Shown piece after piece: positions 16,550 through 25,009 of a DNA stretch of 42,515 bases. The notes beneath the pieces were generated by a model. The model did not search any database. It was not told the DNA's origin and was given only the letters and a program-made list of their open reading frames with translations. The DNA is taken from the NCBI RefSeq assembly GCF_014495685.1, contig NZ_JACTVI010000073.1, forward strand, positions 1 through 42,515, given 5' to 3'. This DNA comes from Streptomyces sp. TRM68367 (GTDB lineage: Bacteria; Actinomycetota; Actinomycetes; Streptomycetales; Streptomycetaceae). The position numbers and the translations under genes were made by a program. The first letter of the stretch is position 1; each line of letters begins with the position of its first letter.

Positions 16550-17739
16550 TCGGTGATCGTGCCTCTCAGGTAGCCGGCTGCGTGACGGGCGCGCTCCAGC
16601 ACCTCGTCCAGGTCGTCGCCGTAGGTGTTGACGTGGCCGACCTTGCGGCCGGGCTTCACGTCCTTGCCGTACATGTGGATCTTGAGCTGGGGGTCGCGGG
16701 CCATGCAGTGCAGGTATGCGGAGTACATGTCCGGGAAGTCGCCGCCGAGGACGTTGACCATGACGGTCCACTTCACGCGCGGGCGCGGGTCGCCGAGCGG
16801 GAGGTCGAGGACGGCCCTGACGTGGTTGGCGAACTGGCTGGTGATCGCGCCGTCCTGGGTCCAGTGACCGGAGTTGTGCGGTCGCATCGCCAGTTCGTTG
16901 ACGAGGATGCGACCGTCGCGGGTCTGGAACAGCTCCACGGCGAGGTGGCCGACGACGCCGAGTTCCCTGGCGATGGTCAGGGCCATCTCCTCGGCCTTCA
17001 GGGCGAGGTCCTGGTCGAGGTCGGGCGCGGGGGCGATGACCGTGTCGCAGACGCCGTTCACCTGGCGGGACTCCACGACCGGGTACGCCACGGCCTGGCC
17101 GTGCGGGGAGCGTACGACGTTCGCGGCGAGCTCCCGGACGAAGTCGACCTTCTCCTCGGCGAGGACGGGGACGCCCGCGCGGAAGGGGGCGGCGGCCTCG
17201 TCGGCGGAGTCCACGACCCACACGCCCTTGCCGTCGTAGCCACCGCGCACCGTCTTGAGCACGACGGGGAAGCCGCCCGCCCGTCGCCCACCGCCGCCCT
17301 TGCCGGAGGGCACTTCGTTTCCGCCCCCTTCGAGCTCGGCGGCGAAGGCCGCGACATCGGCCGGATCGGAGACGATCCGGTGCCGCGGGCACGGCACGCC
17401 GATCGCGTCGAGTCTCGCGCGCATCACGCCCTTGTCCTGGGCGTGCACGAGCGCGTCGGGGCCGGGGCGCACGGGTATGCCGTCCGCCTCCAGGGCCCGT
17501 AGGTGCTCGGTGGGCACGTGCTCGTGATCGAAGGTGATCACGTCACAGCCGCGCACGAACTCACGCAGCGTGTCCAGGTCGCGATAGTCGCCGATGACGA
17601 CATCGCTCACGACCTGGGCCGCCGAGTCCTGAGGGGTGTCACTGAGGAGCTTGAATTTGATGCCCAACGGGATGCCCGCCTCGTGCGTCATACGCGCGAG
17701 CTGACCCCCGCCGACCATGCCGACTACCGGGAACGTCAC
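16546..17739 (-). CDS. purK: N5-carboxyaminoimidazole ribonucleotide synthase
   Basis: An ATP-grasp enzyme of 397 residues that carboxylates AIR with bicarbonate and ATP to give N5-CAIR. The N-terminal dinucleotide-like motif VGMVGGGQLARM (residues 6-17) is the usual PurK opening. The ATP-grasp core has VVLKTVRGGYDGKGV, and the C-terminal part has ELAMRPHNSGHWT, which is diagnostic. The start is placed at GTG 17737-17739 (VTFPVVG); a longer frame to 17850 lacks family similarity. An unusual Gly-rich insert (EGGGNEVPSGKGGGGRRAGG, about 20 residues) lies before the ATP-binding strand and is probably a surface loop. Divergent from the GtrA gene. Confidence 0.95.
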   Translation of the reverse strand: MTFPVVGMVGGGQLARMTHEAGIPLGIKFKLLSDTPQDSAAQVVSDVVIGDYRDLDTLREFVRGCDVITFDHEHVPTEHLRALEADGIPVRPGPDALVHAQDKGVMRARLDAIGVPCPRHRIVSDPADVAAFAAELEGGGNEVPSGKGGGGRRAGGFPVVLKTVRGGYDGKGVWVVDSADEAAAPFRAGVPVLAEEKVDFVRELAANVVRSPHGQAVAYPVVESRQVNGVCDTVIAPAPDLDQDLALKAEEMALTIARELGVVGHLAVELFQTRDGRILVNELAMRPHNSGHWTQDGAITSQFANHVRAVLDLPLGDPRPRVKWTVMVNVLGGDFPDMYSAYLHCMARDPQLKIHMYGKDVKPGRKVGHVNTYGDDLDEVLERARHAAGYLRGTITE

Positions 17740-17891
17740 GCCCCCAGGGTATCGGCCACGCCACGGTGGCCGATTCCCCGGCCTCGCCCGACGCATTTCC
17801 GGGCCGCCACGCTCGTCCACAGGAAGATCACACGTGTGGATGGTTAGCATGGCTGAGTTGACGCAACCGACGGACAGGGGCCGGTACGCAT

Positions 17892-18398
17892 ATGGGACGC
17901 GGTTCCTCGGGGCTCCGACGGCTCGTTCACGAAGTCGCCAAGTTCGGCGCGGTGGGCGGAGCCGGACTGCTGGTCAATCTCGGCGTGTTCAACCTGGTAC
18001 GGCAGGTGACCGACCTCCAGGTGGTGCGCGCGAGCGTCATCGCGACCGTCGTCGCGATCATCTTCAACTACGTCGGCTTCCGCTACTTCACCTACCGTGA
18101 CCGCGACAAGACCGGCCGGACCCGGGAGATGACCCTGTTCCTGCTGTTCAGCGTGGTCGGGCTGGTGATCGAGAACGGCGTGCTGTACGTGGCGACGTAC
18201 GGCTTCGGCTGGGACAGCCCGCTGCAGAACAACATCTTCAAGTTCCTCGGCATCGGCGTCGCCACGCTGTTCCGGTTCTGGTCGTACCGGACGTGGGTGT
18301 TCCGGGCCCTGCCGGCGCGGGAGGCGGTGGCGGACTCCGCGTTCCTCAAGGCGCACAAGCCGATGCCGAAGCCGAAGCCGAAGCAGCGGGTGGGCTGA
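17892..18398 (+). CDS. GtrA-family membrane protein
   Basis: A 168-residue protein with four hydrophobic segments (about residues 19-37, 45-65, 85-108 and 115-135). The motif KFGAVGGAGLLVNLGVFNL at the start of the first segment and NYVGFRYFTYRD after the second are typical of GtrA, thought to flip or transfer lipid-linked sugars for wall or surface glycosylation. The C-terminus is basic (KPMPKPKPKQR). ATG 17892 follows ACAGGGG with a suitable gap. It is divergent from purK and convergent with the sensor kinase gene, whose stop is 10 bp away. It could serve glycosylation together with the UDP-sugar enzyme at 10313, but that is speculation. Confidence 0.85.
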   Translation: MGRGSSGLRRLVHEVAKFGAVGGAGLLVNLGVFNLVRQVTDLQVVRASVIATVVAIIFNYVGFRYFTYRDRDKTGRTREMTLFLLFSVVGLVIENGVLYVATYGFGWDSPLQNNIFKFLGIGVATLFRFWSYRTWVFRALPAREAVADSAFLKAHKPMPKPKPKQRVG

Positions 18399-18408
18399 GC
18401 CCGGGCGC

Positions 18409-19689
18409 CTACCGGACCATCGGCCCTCCCTCGTCGCCCACCGTGGCGTTCGCCAGCGGCGTGCGCGACAGGAACAGGCCGAACACCGCCGGCTTGGTCT
18501 GGAGCAGCTCCAGACGCCCGCCGTCGGCCTCGGCCAGGTCGCGGGCGACGGCCAGGCCGATGCCTGTGGAGTTCCGCCCGCTGATCGTGCGCTCGAAGAT
18601 GCGCGCCCCCAGGTCGGCCGGGACCCCCGGCCCCTCGTCGGTCACCTCCACGACGGCCTGGTTGCCGATGACGCGCGTACGCAGCGCGACCGTCCCGCCA
18701 CCGTGCATCAGCGAGTTCTCGATCAGCGCCGCCAGCACCTGGGCGACCGCGCCCGGCGTGCCCACGGCCTCCAGGTGCCGCTTGCCGGAGCTCACGATCG
18801 CGCGCCCCGCGCTGCGGTACGCCGGCCGCCACTCGGCGATCTGCTGCTGCAGGACCTCGTCCAGGTCGAAGGTGACGGCGGAGCCGTTGCGCGGGTCGCG
18901 CGAGTTGGTCAGCAGCCGGTTGACGACGTCCGTCAGGCGCTCCACCTGCGTCAGCGCGATCGTCGCCTCGTCCTTCACCGTGTCCGGGTCGTCGGTGAGG
19001 GTGATCTCCTCCAGCCGCATGGACAGCGCGGTCAGCGGCGTACGGAGCTGGTGGGAGGCGTCGGCGGCCAGCCGCCGCTCGGCGGTGAGCATCCGGGCGA
19101 TGCGCTCGGCGGAGGAGTCCAGCACGTCCGCGACCCGGTCCAGCTCGGGGACGCCGTACCGCTTGTGCCGCGGGCGCGGGTCGCCGGAGCCGAGGCGTTC
19201 GGCGGTCTCCGCGAGGTCGGTCAGCGGCGAGGCCAGCCGGTTGGCCTGCCGGATCGCCAGCAGTACGGCGGCCACCACCGCCAGCATCGCCACCAGCCCG
19301 ATGATCAGCAGCGTACGGCCGACTTCCCGGGTCACCGAGGAGCGCGGCTCCTGCACGGTGACCGTCTCGCCCTCCTCGCCCGGTTCCGTGGCGCTGATGA
19401 CGTCACCGATCGGCTTGGTGCCGATCTCGATCGGCGCGTGTCCCGGGATCCGGATCACCGCGTAGTAACCGTCCTCCGTGATCTTCCCCCGCAGCGCCGT
19501 TGCATCCACCGACTGCGCCCCCAGCAGCCGGCTGTCCACGATGCTGGCCAGCCGCACCGCCTCGGACTCCACCCGCTCCTGCGCACTCGAACTGATCGTC
19601 TTGGACTCGACGATCACCAGGGACACCCCGAAAACGGCGATGACCACGAGCACCACGGCAAGCGTGGACTGAATAAGACGACGACGCAC
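18409..19689 (-). CDS. Sensor histidine kinase, two-component system
   Basis: A 426-residue membrane kinase: a first transmembrane segment (about residues 9-27), a roughly 95-residue outside domain, a second segment (124-146), HAMP (147-200) and a HisKA domain with DASHQLRTPLTALS (phosphorylated His213). The HATPase domain has LIENSLMHGGG (N box), DEGPGVP (G1), IFERTISGRNSTGIGLAV (F and G2 boxes). The partner response regulator lies upstream on the same strand (19843-20520), separated by about 150 bp containing a repeat element. This makes the pair an operon with a possible attenuation point between regulator and kinase. The signal sensed is unknown; the outside domain shows no recognisable fold. 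Confidence 0.92.
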   Translation of the reverse strand: MRRRLIQSTLAVVLVVIAVFGVSLVIVESKTISSSAQERVESEAVRLASIVDSRLLGAQSVDATALRGKITEDGYYAVIRIPGHAPIEIGTKPIGDVISATEPGEEGETVTVQEPRSSVTREVGRTLLIIGLVAMLAVVAAVLLAIRQANRLASPLTDLAETAERLGSGDPRPRHKRYGVPELDRVADVLDSSAERIARMLTAERRLAADASHQLRTPLTALSMRLEEITLTDDPDTVKDEATIALTQVERLTDVVNRLLTNSRDPRNGSAVTFDLDEVLQQQIAEWRPAYRSAGRAIVSSGKRHLEAVGTPGAVAQVLAALIENSLMHGGGTVALRTRVIGNQAVVEVTDEGPGVPADLGARIFERTISGRNSTGIGLAVARDLAEADGGRLELLQTKPAVFGLFLSRTPLANATVGDEGGPMVR

Positions 19690-19730
19690 GGGCCCCTCCG
19701 GGCAGTTCCTCTATGCCAACCAGTTGTGCA

Positions 19731-19820
19731 GCCCCGAAAGGGGCGCGGGGCGTCGTCGATATGCGGCTTGGCCGCGTGGGCGCGACCAGCCACAGAGCAC
19801 CCGCAGCCGCCGCCGAACAC
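19731..19820 (-). repeat. Interspersed 3'-UTR repeat, copy 1
   Basis: One of three related copies of about 85-90 bp (others at 26818-26902 and 38507-38590). On the plus strand it starts with GCCCCGAAAGGGGC (self-complementary arms), continues through GCGGCTTGGCCGCG and a conserved GTGGGCGCGAC block, and ends CCGCAGCCGCCG. It lies 22 nt beyond the stop of the response regulator on the minus strand. Read from that gene, its last part is a GCCCC/GGGGC hairpin, as in a terminator. It falls between regulator and kinase of one operon. Confidence 0.75.
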
Positions 19821-19842
19821 AAACCCTACGGCGAACAGGAAC

Positions 19843-20520
19843 TCAGCTCTTCTCGAACCGGAACCCAACACCCCGCACGGTGGCGATGTACCGAGGATTC
19901 GCCGCATCGTCCCCGAGCTTCTTGCGCAACCAGGAGATATGCATGTCCAGCGTCTTCGTGGAGGACCACCACGTGGTGTCCCACACCTCACGCATCAGCT
20001 GGTCACGCGTAACGACCCGCCCCGCGTCCCGCACGAGCACCCGCAGCAGATCGAACTCCTTGGCAGTGAGCTGCAACTCCTCGTCACCCATCCACGCCCG
20101 GTGCGACTCGACATCGATCCGCACCCCGTGCGTGGCAGGCGGTTGCTGCGGCTCCGCGGCACCCCGCCGCAGCAGCGCCCGGACACGGGCGAGCAGCTCG
20201 GCGAGCCGGAACGGCTTGGTGACGTAGTCGTCGGCGCCGGCGTCGAGGCCCACGACGGTGTCCACCTCGTCCGCCCGCGCGGTCAGGATCAGGATGGGGA
20301 CGGAAAGCCCCTCGGCGCGGAGCCGGCGGGCGACCTCCAGGCCGTCCATGCCGGGCAGGCCGAGGTCCAGCACGACGAGATCCACGCCGCCCTGCGTTCC
20401 GGCGTCGAGCGCGGTGGGTCCGTCCTCGCGCACCTCGACCTCGTACCCTTCCCGGCGCAGTGCGCGGGCCAGCGGCTCCGAGATGGACGCGTCGTCCTCG
20501 GCGAGCAGTACACGGGTCAT
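19843..20520 (-). CDS. OmpR/PhoB-type response regulator
   Basis: A 225-residue regulator. The receiver domain has the acidic pocket in VLLAEDDAS (Asp9/Asp10), the phosphorylated Asp52 in VVLDLGLPGMDG, and the conserved Lys in DDYVTKPFRLAEL. The C-terminal winged helix ends with TLDMHISWLRKKLGDD and TVRGVGFRFE, typical of OmpR-class DNA binding. ATG 20518-20520 (MTRVLLAEDD) is chosen over a longer frame. It is the first gene of the two-component operon; the promoter should lie in the 350-bp region before the divergent transporter gene. Targets are unknown; the divergent POT transporter is an obvious candidate. Confidence 0.93.
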   Translation of the reverse strand: MTRVLLAEDDASISEPLARALRREGYEVEVREDGPTALDAGTQGGVDLVVLDLGLPGMDGLEVARRLRAEGLSVPILILTARADEVDTVVGLDAGADDYVTKPFRLAELLARVRALLRRGAAEPQQPPATHGVRIDVESHRAWMGDEELQLTAKEFDLLRVLVRDAGRVVTRDQLMREVWDTTWWSSTKTLDMHISWLRKKLGDDAANPRYIATVRGVGFRFEKS

Positions 20521-20872
20521 GAGGTGATGGTAGTCCTGCAAACACAAGAGCTGGGGTGTGACCGCTCACCTTGGTTCTTATCGCGCTCAGCACTGCCTCT
20601 TACCTTCGCTCGCGCGAGGGCGAACTCCGCAGGTATAGGGTGCGATCCAGGTAAGGACCTTCGAAACGGTTGCATGGTTGCGCCGATACCTGTGATCCGC
20701 ATCTCATGCCCTTTCATATCCCGCCATATCCTGCCGTATGGTGAATCTACGCCTGTAGCACCACAGGGACCTTTGGCACCGGCTTGACGCTGAAGGTCTC
20801 TTTTGTGTGCCGACCCCCACAACCGGGAGCGCACCGCGCAGGCAACGCGTCCCGACCAGCAAGGAACGACCT
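20521..20872. promoter_or_regulatory. Divergent control region with a CCATA/TATGG dyad
   Basis: This 352-bp region separates the leftward response regulator and the rightward peptide transporter. It is less G+C-rich than its surroundings. CCATA-N8-TATGG lies at 20724-20741, and CATATCC occurs twice, 10 nt apart (20715-20721 and 20725-20731), so the site looks like direct plus inverted half-sites for a dimeric regulator on one face of the helix. A TTGACG at 20784-20789 could be a -35 element for the transporter, but no good -10 follows. No small gene is apparent. Confidence 0.4.
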
Positions 20873-22369
20873 ATGGCGTCCAGACTGACGAAGGACTCGG
20901 CCCGTCCGGGCACCCCCGGTACCGAGAAGACCTTCTTCGGCCACCCCCGCGGACTGGCCACCCTGTTCATGACCGAGATGTGGGAGCGATTCTCCTACTA
21001 CGGCATGAGGGCTCTGCTCCCGCTGTACCTCGTCGCCCCGGGCGGCCTGCACCTGAGCGCGACCGCCGCGACGGCGATCTACTCGGTGTACCTGTCGCTG
21101 GTGTACCTGCTCACCATGCCGGGCGGCTGGTTCGGCGACCGGCTCTGGGGCCCGCGCAGGACCGTCGCCGTCGCCGCCACGGTCATCATGCTCGGCCACC
21201 TCACGCTGGCGCTGCCCTCGTCCGGCACCTTCTACGCCGGTCTCGGGCTGGTCGCCATCGGCTCGGGCCTGCTGAAGGCCAACATCTCCACGATGGTCGG
21301 CCAGCTCTACGACGGTCCGGACGACCCGCGCCGCGACGGCGGCTTCACGGTCTTCTACATGGGCATCAACCTCGGCGCCTTCGCCGCGCCGCTGGTGATC
21401 GGCACCGTCGGTGAGAACGTCAGCTGGCACCTGGGCTTCGCGCTGGCCGCCCTCGGTATGGCGCTGGGCCTCGCCCAGTTCCTCTTCGGCCGCCGCCACC
21501 TCGCCGCGCACTCCAGCGTCGTACCGAAGCCGATGTCCGCCGACGAGAAGGTCGCCACCCTGCGCAAGGCCGCGATCTGGGCCGGCATCGCCGTCGTGTT
21601 CTACGCGATCGTCGGCTTCTCCGGCCACTACACGCTGAACTGGATCCTGGTCCCGCTGACCCTGCTCGGGGTGATCATCCCGACCCTGGTCCTGGCCCGC
21701 ATCAAGCGCGACCGGGAGCTGGACCGGGCCGAGCAGTCGAAGATGTCCGCGTACATCTGGTTCTTCGTCGCCGCGGCCGTGTTCTGGATGATCTACGATC
21801 AGGGCGGCTCGACCCTGGCGATCTTCGCCTCGTCGTCAGCCGAGAACAGCGTCCTCGGCTGGGACTTCCCGGTCGCCTGGTACCAGTCGGTCAACCCGGT
21901 CCTGATCATGGCGCTGGCTCCGGTCTTCGCCTGGGTCTGGCTGGCGCTGAACCGGCGCGGCAAGGAGCCGAGCACGATCGTGAAGTTCGCCTCGGGCCTG
22001 GTCCTGGTCGGCGCGTCCTTCTTCCTCTTCCTCGCCCCGCTCTCGATCGCCGACGGCGGGCACAAGGCGGCGGCGCTGTGGCTGGTGGCGATCTACTTCG
22101 TGCAGACCGTCGGCGAGCTGATGCTCTCCCCGGTCGGCCTGTCGGTCACCACGAAGATGGCGCCCGCGAAGTACGCCTCGCAGATGATGGGCGTCTGGTT
22201 CCTGGCCGTCACCGCCGGTGACGCCACGACCGGCCTGCTGTCCATCGCCGGCGTCGAGCTGAACCGCATGGGCGTCGTGGCCATGGAGGCCGCACTCGCC
22301 GTGATGGCCGCCACCGCGGTGTGGATGTACCGCAAGAAGGTCAGGTCTTTGATGGGCGACGTCCGCTGA
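20873..22369 (+). CDS. POT/PTR2-family proton-coupled peptide transporter
   Basis: A 498-residue major-facilitator protein with about 14 hydrophobic segments, taking up di- and tripeptides with protons. The family signature ExxERFxYY is present as EMWERFSYYG (Glu35, Glu38, Arg39), with the first half also carrying GGWFGDRLWGPRRT and KANISTMVGQLY. The C-terminal half has VQTVGELMLSPVGLSVTTKMAP, again typical of POT carriers. ATG 20873 follows AAGGAA at a good distance, and an in-frame GTG upstream is rejected for lack of a ribosome site. It is divergent from a two-component operon and ends in a strong hairpin. In physiology it could feed the dipeptidase at 14841, though nothing in the sequence shows coordination. 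Confidence 0.94.
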   Translation: MASRLTKDSARPGTPGTEKTFFGHPRGLATLFMTEMWERFSYYGMRALLPLYLVAPGGLHLSATAATAIYSVYLSLVYLLTMPGGWFGDRLWGPRRTVAVAATVIMLGHLTLALPSSGTFYAGLGLVAIGSGLLKANISTMVGQLYDGPDDPRRDGGFTVFYMGINLGAFAAPLVIGTVGENVSWHLGFALAALGMALGLAQFLFGRRHLAAHSSVVPKPMSADEKVATLRKAAIWAGIAVVFYAIVGFSGHYTLNWILVPLTLLGVIIPTLVLARIKRDRELDRAEQSKMSAYIWFFVAAAVFWMIYDQGGSTLAIFASSSAENSVLGWDFPVAWYQSVNPVLIMALAPVFAWVWLALNRRGKEPSTIVKFASGLVLVGASFFLFLAPLSIADGGHKAAALWLVAIYFVQTVGELMLSPVGLSVTTKMAPAKYASQMMGVWFLAVTAGDATTGLLSIAGVELNRMGVVAMEAALAVMAATAVWMYRKKVRSLMGDVR

Positions 22370-22392
22370 CGTCCGTCCACGGGCAGCACGGA

Positions 22393-22422
22393 GGGCCGCC
22401 GCATCGTCCGATGCGGCGGCCC
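22393..22422. terminator. Bidirectional terminator hairpin
   Basis: GGGCCGCCGCATCG (22393-22406) and CGATGCGGCGGCCC (22409-22422) are perfect reverse complements; the innermost pairs must open to leave a loop. It lies between the ends of two convergent genes (22369 and 22455), so it can serve both. Confidence 0.75.
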
Positions 22423-22454
22423 CCGGCCGTTTCCGGGGCGCCTTCGGCGGAGCG

Positions 22455-23918
22455 CTACCGCATGAGCCGGCCCGGCATGAAGGTGAACACCGCGCCGCCC
22501 AGCAGGATCGCCGTGCCGGCCACCAGGCCCAGGGCCTTGAGGGTGCCCTGGTCGTCGGCGCCCGTTTCGGCGAGGCCGCCGTCGGGGGCCGTACCGGCTC
22601 CGCCGGCGGAGCCGCCCGAGGAGCCGCCCGCGGAGCCGCCCGCGGCCGATCCCGAGCCGCCCGCGGCGCCGCCCGGCTGTTCGGAGGTGTCGAGGGTGAG
22701 GGAGACCTCCGTCTTGGCCGGGGTGCAGGTCGTGGTCGTGCCGAGGGCCTGCACCGTCAGAACGCCCGGGGAGAGCGTCGACTTGCCGCTGGCGCCCGGT
22801 TTGTAGGTGCCCTTCAGGTCCGGGATCTCGATCGGCTGGCCCGATTTGATGTCCTCGGAGTTGGTCGGACCCTCCACATGCACCGTGCCCTTGTCGGCGC
22901 CGCCCAGCACCACCTCCATCGACGGTTTCACGGAGTCCTCGGGGATGTCGGCGGGGCTGTCCATGACGGACTTCTTGAACTGCACGGTGAGGTCGTAACT
23001 ACCGCCGTTCTTCTTGGCGTTGATCTGCACGGGCGAGGTCGCGTCCCTGTCGCCGATCGGGGTCTTGCACTCGTACGGGATCTGGACCTCCTCGCCGGTG
23101 AAGTCGGTCTGCCCGCCGTCGCCGCCACCACCGGTTCCTCCGGTACCTCCCGTGCCCCCGGTGCTCGAACCGCCGCCGTCACCGCCGGTGTCGGTCGGGC
23201 CGGGGGTGTGCGTGGGGGTCTGCGATCCCGTCGGCAGGCCGGTCGGCAGCTCGGTCGGGAGCGTGGGTACGACCGTCGGCAGCCCGCCCGTAGTGCCGCC
23301 CGAACTCCCGCCCCCGTCCGTCACCTTGATGGTCGCGGCCTTCTGCACCGCCTCCTTGGGCGCGCACTTGGTGTCGGTCGGGATCGGCTTGCTGACGTTG
23401 ATGGTGTACGCGTGCGGAGTCAGCGTCACCTCGCCGGGCGCCGTCAGCTTCAGCTTCCCTTTCATGTCGGCCAGCTTCATGTCACCGCCCTTGGGAATCG
23501 GCGGGTTCTGCCGTGCCCCCTGCATGGCGATGTCGGCGGTCTGCCCGCCGGCTGCCTTGAGCGTGCCGGCCGGCTGGACGGTGTTCTGCTCCAGGTCGAG
23601 GATGTCGGGGTTCTTGGACGCGGCCTGGACGAACTTCCAGACGATCTCGACCTCGTCGCCGACCTTCGCCTCGGCGGGCGCGCTGATCTCGACCTTCGTG
23701 GTGCCCTGGACCGGGGGCAGCCCGGAGATCGCGGGCGGGATGCACTCGGTCGCGTAGGCCACCTCGGCGGCCTGGGCGGGCGCGGCGGTCACGCCGACCA
23801 GCATCCCCGCACCGCCGAGCATCAACGCGACGCCCGCGGCACGCGCGCGCGTGGCCGCGCTCACTCTTGCCGGTGCTCTCCGGCTCGCCTTCGTGGGTGC
23901 TCTCCCCTGCGTTCTCAC
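22455..23918 (-). CDS. LAETG-type sortase substrate, secreted surface protein
   Basis: A 487-residue exported protein. The N-terminus is basic, then a hydrophobic core (AGVALMLGGAGMLVGVTAAP) and AQAAEV, a clear signal peptide. The mature part has two related beta-rich domains (about 50-200 and 285-425) separated by a Pro/Thr/Gly/Ser-rich linker (200-285). The second domain (IPYECKTPIGDRDATSPV through ALGTTTTCTP) is homologous to the whole mature domain of the protein at 26001-26693. A Gly/Ser-rich stalk leads to LAETG (449-453), a hydrophobic segment and the tail MPGRLMR: a class E-like sorting signal. Start GTG 23916-23918 has GAAGGGA 6-7 nt upstream and overlaps the stop of the previous gene (GTGA). 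Function is unknown; it is probably a wall-linked matrix or adhesion protein. Confidence 0.85.
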   Translation of the reverse strand: MRTQGRAPTKASRRAPARVSAATRARAAGVALMLGGAGMLVGVTAAPAQAAEVAYATECIPPAISGLPPVQGTTKVEISAPAEAKVGDEVEIVWKFVQAASKNPDILDLEQNTVQPAGTLKAAGGQTADIAMQGARQNPPIPKGGDMKLADMKGKLKLTAPGEVTLTPHAYTINVSKPIPTDTKCAPKEAVQKAATIKVTDGGGSSGGTTGGLPTVVPTLPTELPTGLPTGSQTPTHTPGPTDTGGDGGGSSTGGTGGTGGTGGGGDGGQTDFTGEEVQIPYECKTPIGDRDATSPVQINAKKNGGSYDLTVQFKKSVMDSPADIPEDSVKPSMEVVLGGADKGTVHVEGPTNSEDIKSGQPIEIPDLKGTYKPGASGKSTLSPGVLTVQALGTTTTCTPAKTEVSLTLDTSEQPGGAAGGSGSAAGGSAGGSSGGSAGGAGTAPDGGLAETGADDQGTLKALGLVAGTAILLGGAVFTFMPGRLMR

Positions 23919-25009
23919 GTGTTTCCCTTCGTCGTCCTCGTCGTCGGGTTCTTCTCGTGCGGTGCGGAGAGCCGATCCGCCGCGCCCGGATCCGCGTCCG
24001 GGGTGAACCACGGCAGGTTCGAAGTCGTAGCTGGATCGGTGGTGCCGAAGGAGGTGAACTTGGGGCTGCGCGGCGTCAGTTCGGGCAGCCGCAGCCCGCG
24101 GTGCCGCGCGCCGCGATGCCGCAGACCGCTCGTCGTGCGCGGCCGTACGCGGTCCAGGACGGCCAGCCCGGCGCGGAAGACGGCGGCCGGTACGACCAGG
24201 GCCACCAGGATCCAGAACAGGGTCACGCCCCAGGGACGGCCCACGCCCCAGGGCTGTTCGGCGAGGACCTTCCCGCCGTACTTCAGCGACACGGTGTAGT
24301 CGCCGTGCGCCCCGGCGGCGAGCTCCACCGGCAGCTCGATGCGGGCCTTCCGGCCGGGCTCGATCGTGCCGCGCCACTGCTGGTCCTGCCACTGAGGGGC
24401 GAACACGCCGTGGGAGGTGCCGACCTGGAAGACCGGGTTCTTCACCGTCGACGTGCCGACGTTGCCGACGGTGAAGACGAGCGTGCGGGCCTGCGCCGCG
24501 CCGAACCAGGTCAGCAGCCCGCTGGAGCCGTCGAGCCGGGTGTCGGTGAGGACGGACAGCCGCCCGCCGGCCGCCTCGGCGGGCAGCGGTTCGACCGCGT
24601 GCCCGGCGACCTGGAAGATCGCGTCGGCCGCGGCCTTCGCCCCGGTGACCGTCGCGACATGGACCACGCACGGGCACGGCACCGGCGGCTCGGCGACCGG
24701 CAGTTTCCGGCTGAACCGGCCCTCGGCGTCGGTGGTGACGGCCCGGCCGTCGGCGTTGGCACAGGAGTTGGTGCCGCCGACCACGCCCCTCGAGGGCACG
24801 GACCGGCCGCAGATCAGCAGCATCAGCAGGGCACCCGGCCGCCAGCCGCTGCCCGTGACGGTGATCGAACCGCCGGTTCCCGCCTGGGACTTGGACAGCT
24901 TCACCTGCGGCCCCTCCGCCGCTCCGGCGGGCGTTCCCGCCGCCCAGGGGCCCACCAGCGCGAGCAGCAGCGTGAGCACCGCCGCCGGAATCCGCAGCCT
25001 GCCGTTCAC
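23915..25009 (-). CDS. Membrane-anchored protein with a neocarzinostatin-like domain
   Basis: A 364-residue protein with a signal peptide (about residues 1-31: AAVLTLLLALVGPWAAG then PAGAA). Residues about 35-135 resemble the neocarzinostatin apoprotein beta-sandwich (GSITVTGSGWRPGALL, then a Cys pair in CGRS/NSCANADG, VTTDAEGRF, CPCVVHVATV). A second beta domain (about 145-265) includes TFTVGNVGT-like strands (VFTVGNVGTSTVKNPVF). A transmembrane segment (VTLFWILVALVVPAAVF, about 272-290) and a basic cytoplasmic tail of about 75 residues follow. In the family, the fold either carries an enediyne or is a general Ig-like binding domain; no chromophore genes are nearby, so the latter is more likely. 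Start and stop overlap its neighbours by 4 nt (ATGA, GTGA), so it is translationally coupled. Confidence 0.75.
   Translation of the reverse strand: MNGRLRIPAAVLTLLLALVGPWAAGTPAGAAEGPQVKLSKSQAGTGGSITVTGSGWRPGALLMLLICGRSVPSRGVVGGTNSCANADGRAVTTDAEGRFSRKLPVAEPPVPCPCVVHVATVTGAKAAADAIFQVAGHAVEPLPAEAAGGRLSVLTDTRLDGSSGLLTWFGAAQARTLVFTVGNVGTSTVKNPVFQVGTSHGVFAPQWQDQQWRGTIEPGRKARIELPVELAAGAHGDYTVSLKYGGKVLAEQPWGVGRPWGVTLFWILVALVVPAAVFRAGLAVLDRVRPRTTSGLRHRGARHRGLRLPELTPRSPKFTSFGTTDPATTSNLPWFTPDADPGAADRLSAPHEKNPTTRTTKGNT

Noticed and set aside
19403..19822. Small proteins starting ...WLVAPTR in three places (also near 26897 and 38576)
   Set aside because: They are read-outs of the interspersed repeat and have no ribosome sites; they explain why such proteins may be annotated as hypothetical in related genomes.
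18703..20787. A 694-codon plus-strand frame across the two-component genes
   Set aside because: Histidine/arginine-rich shadow of the kinase and response-regulator genes, and it crosses an interspersed repeat.
23915..25009. Enediyne apoprotein and hence a natural-product gene cluster
   Set aside because: Only the neocarzinostatin-like fold is seen. There are no polyketide or enediyne genes in the window, and the protein is membrane-anchored in a surface-protein group.
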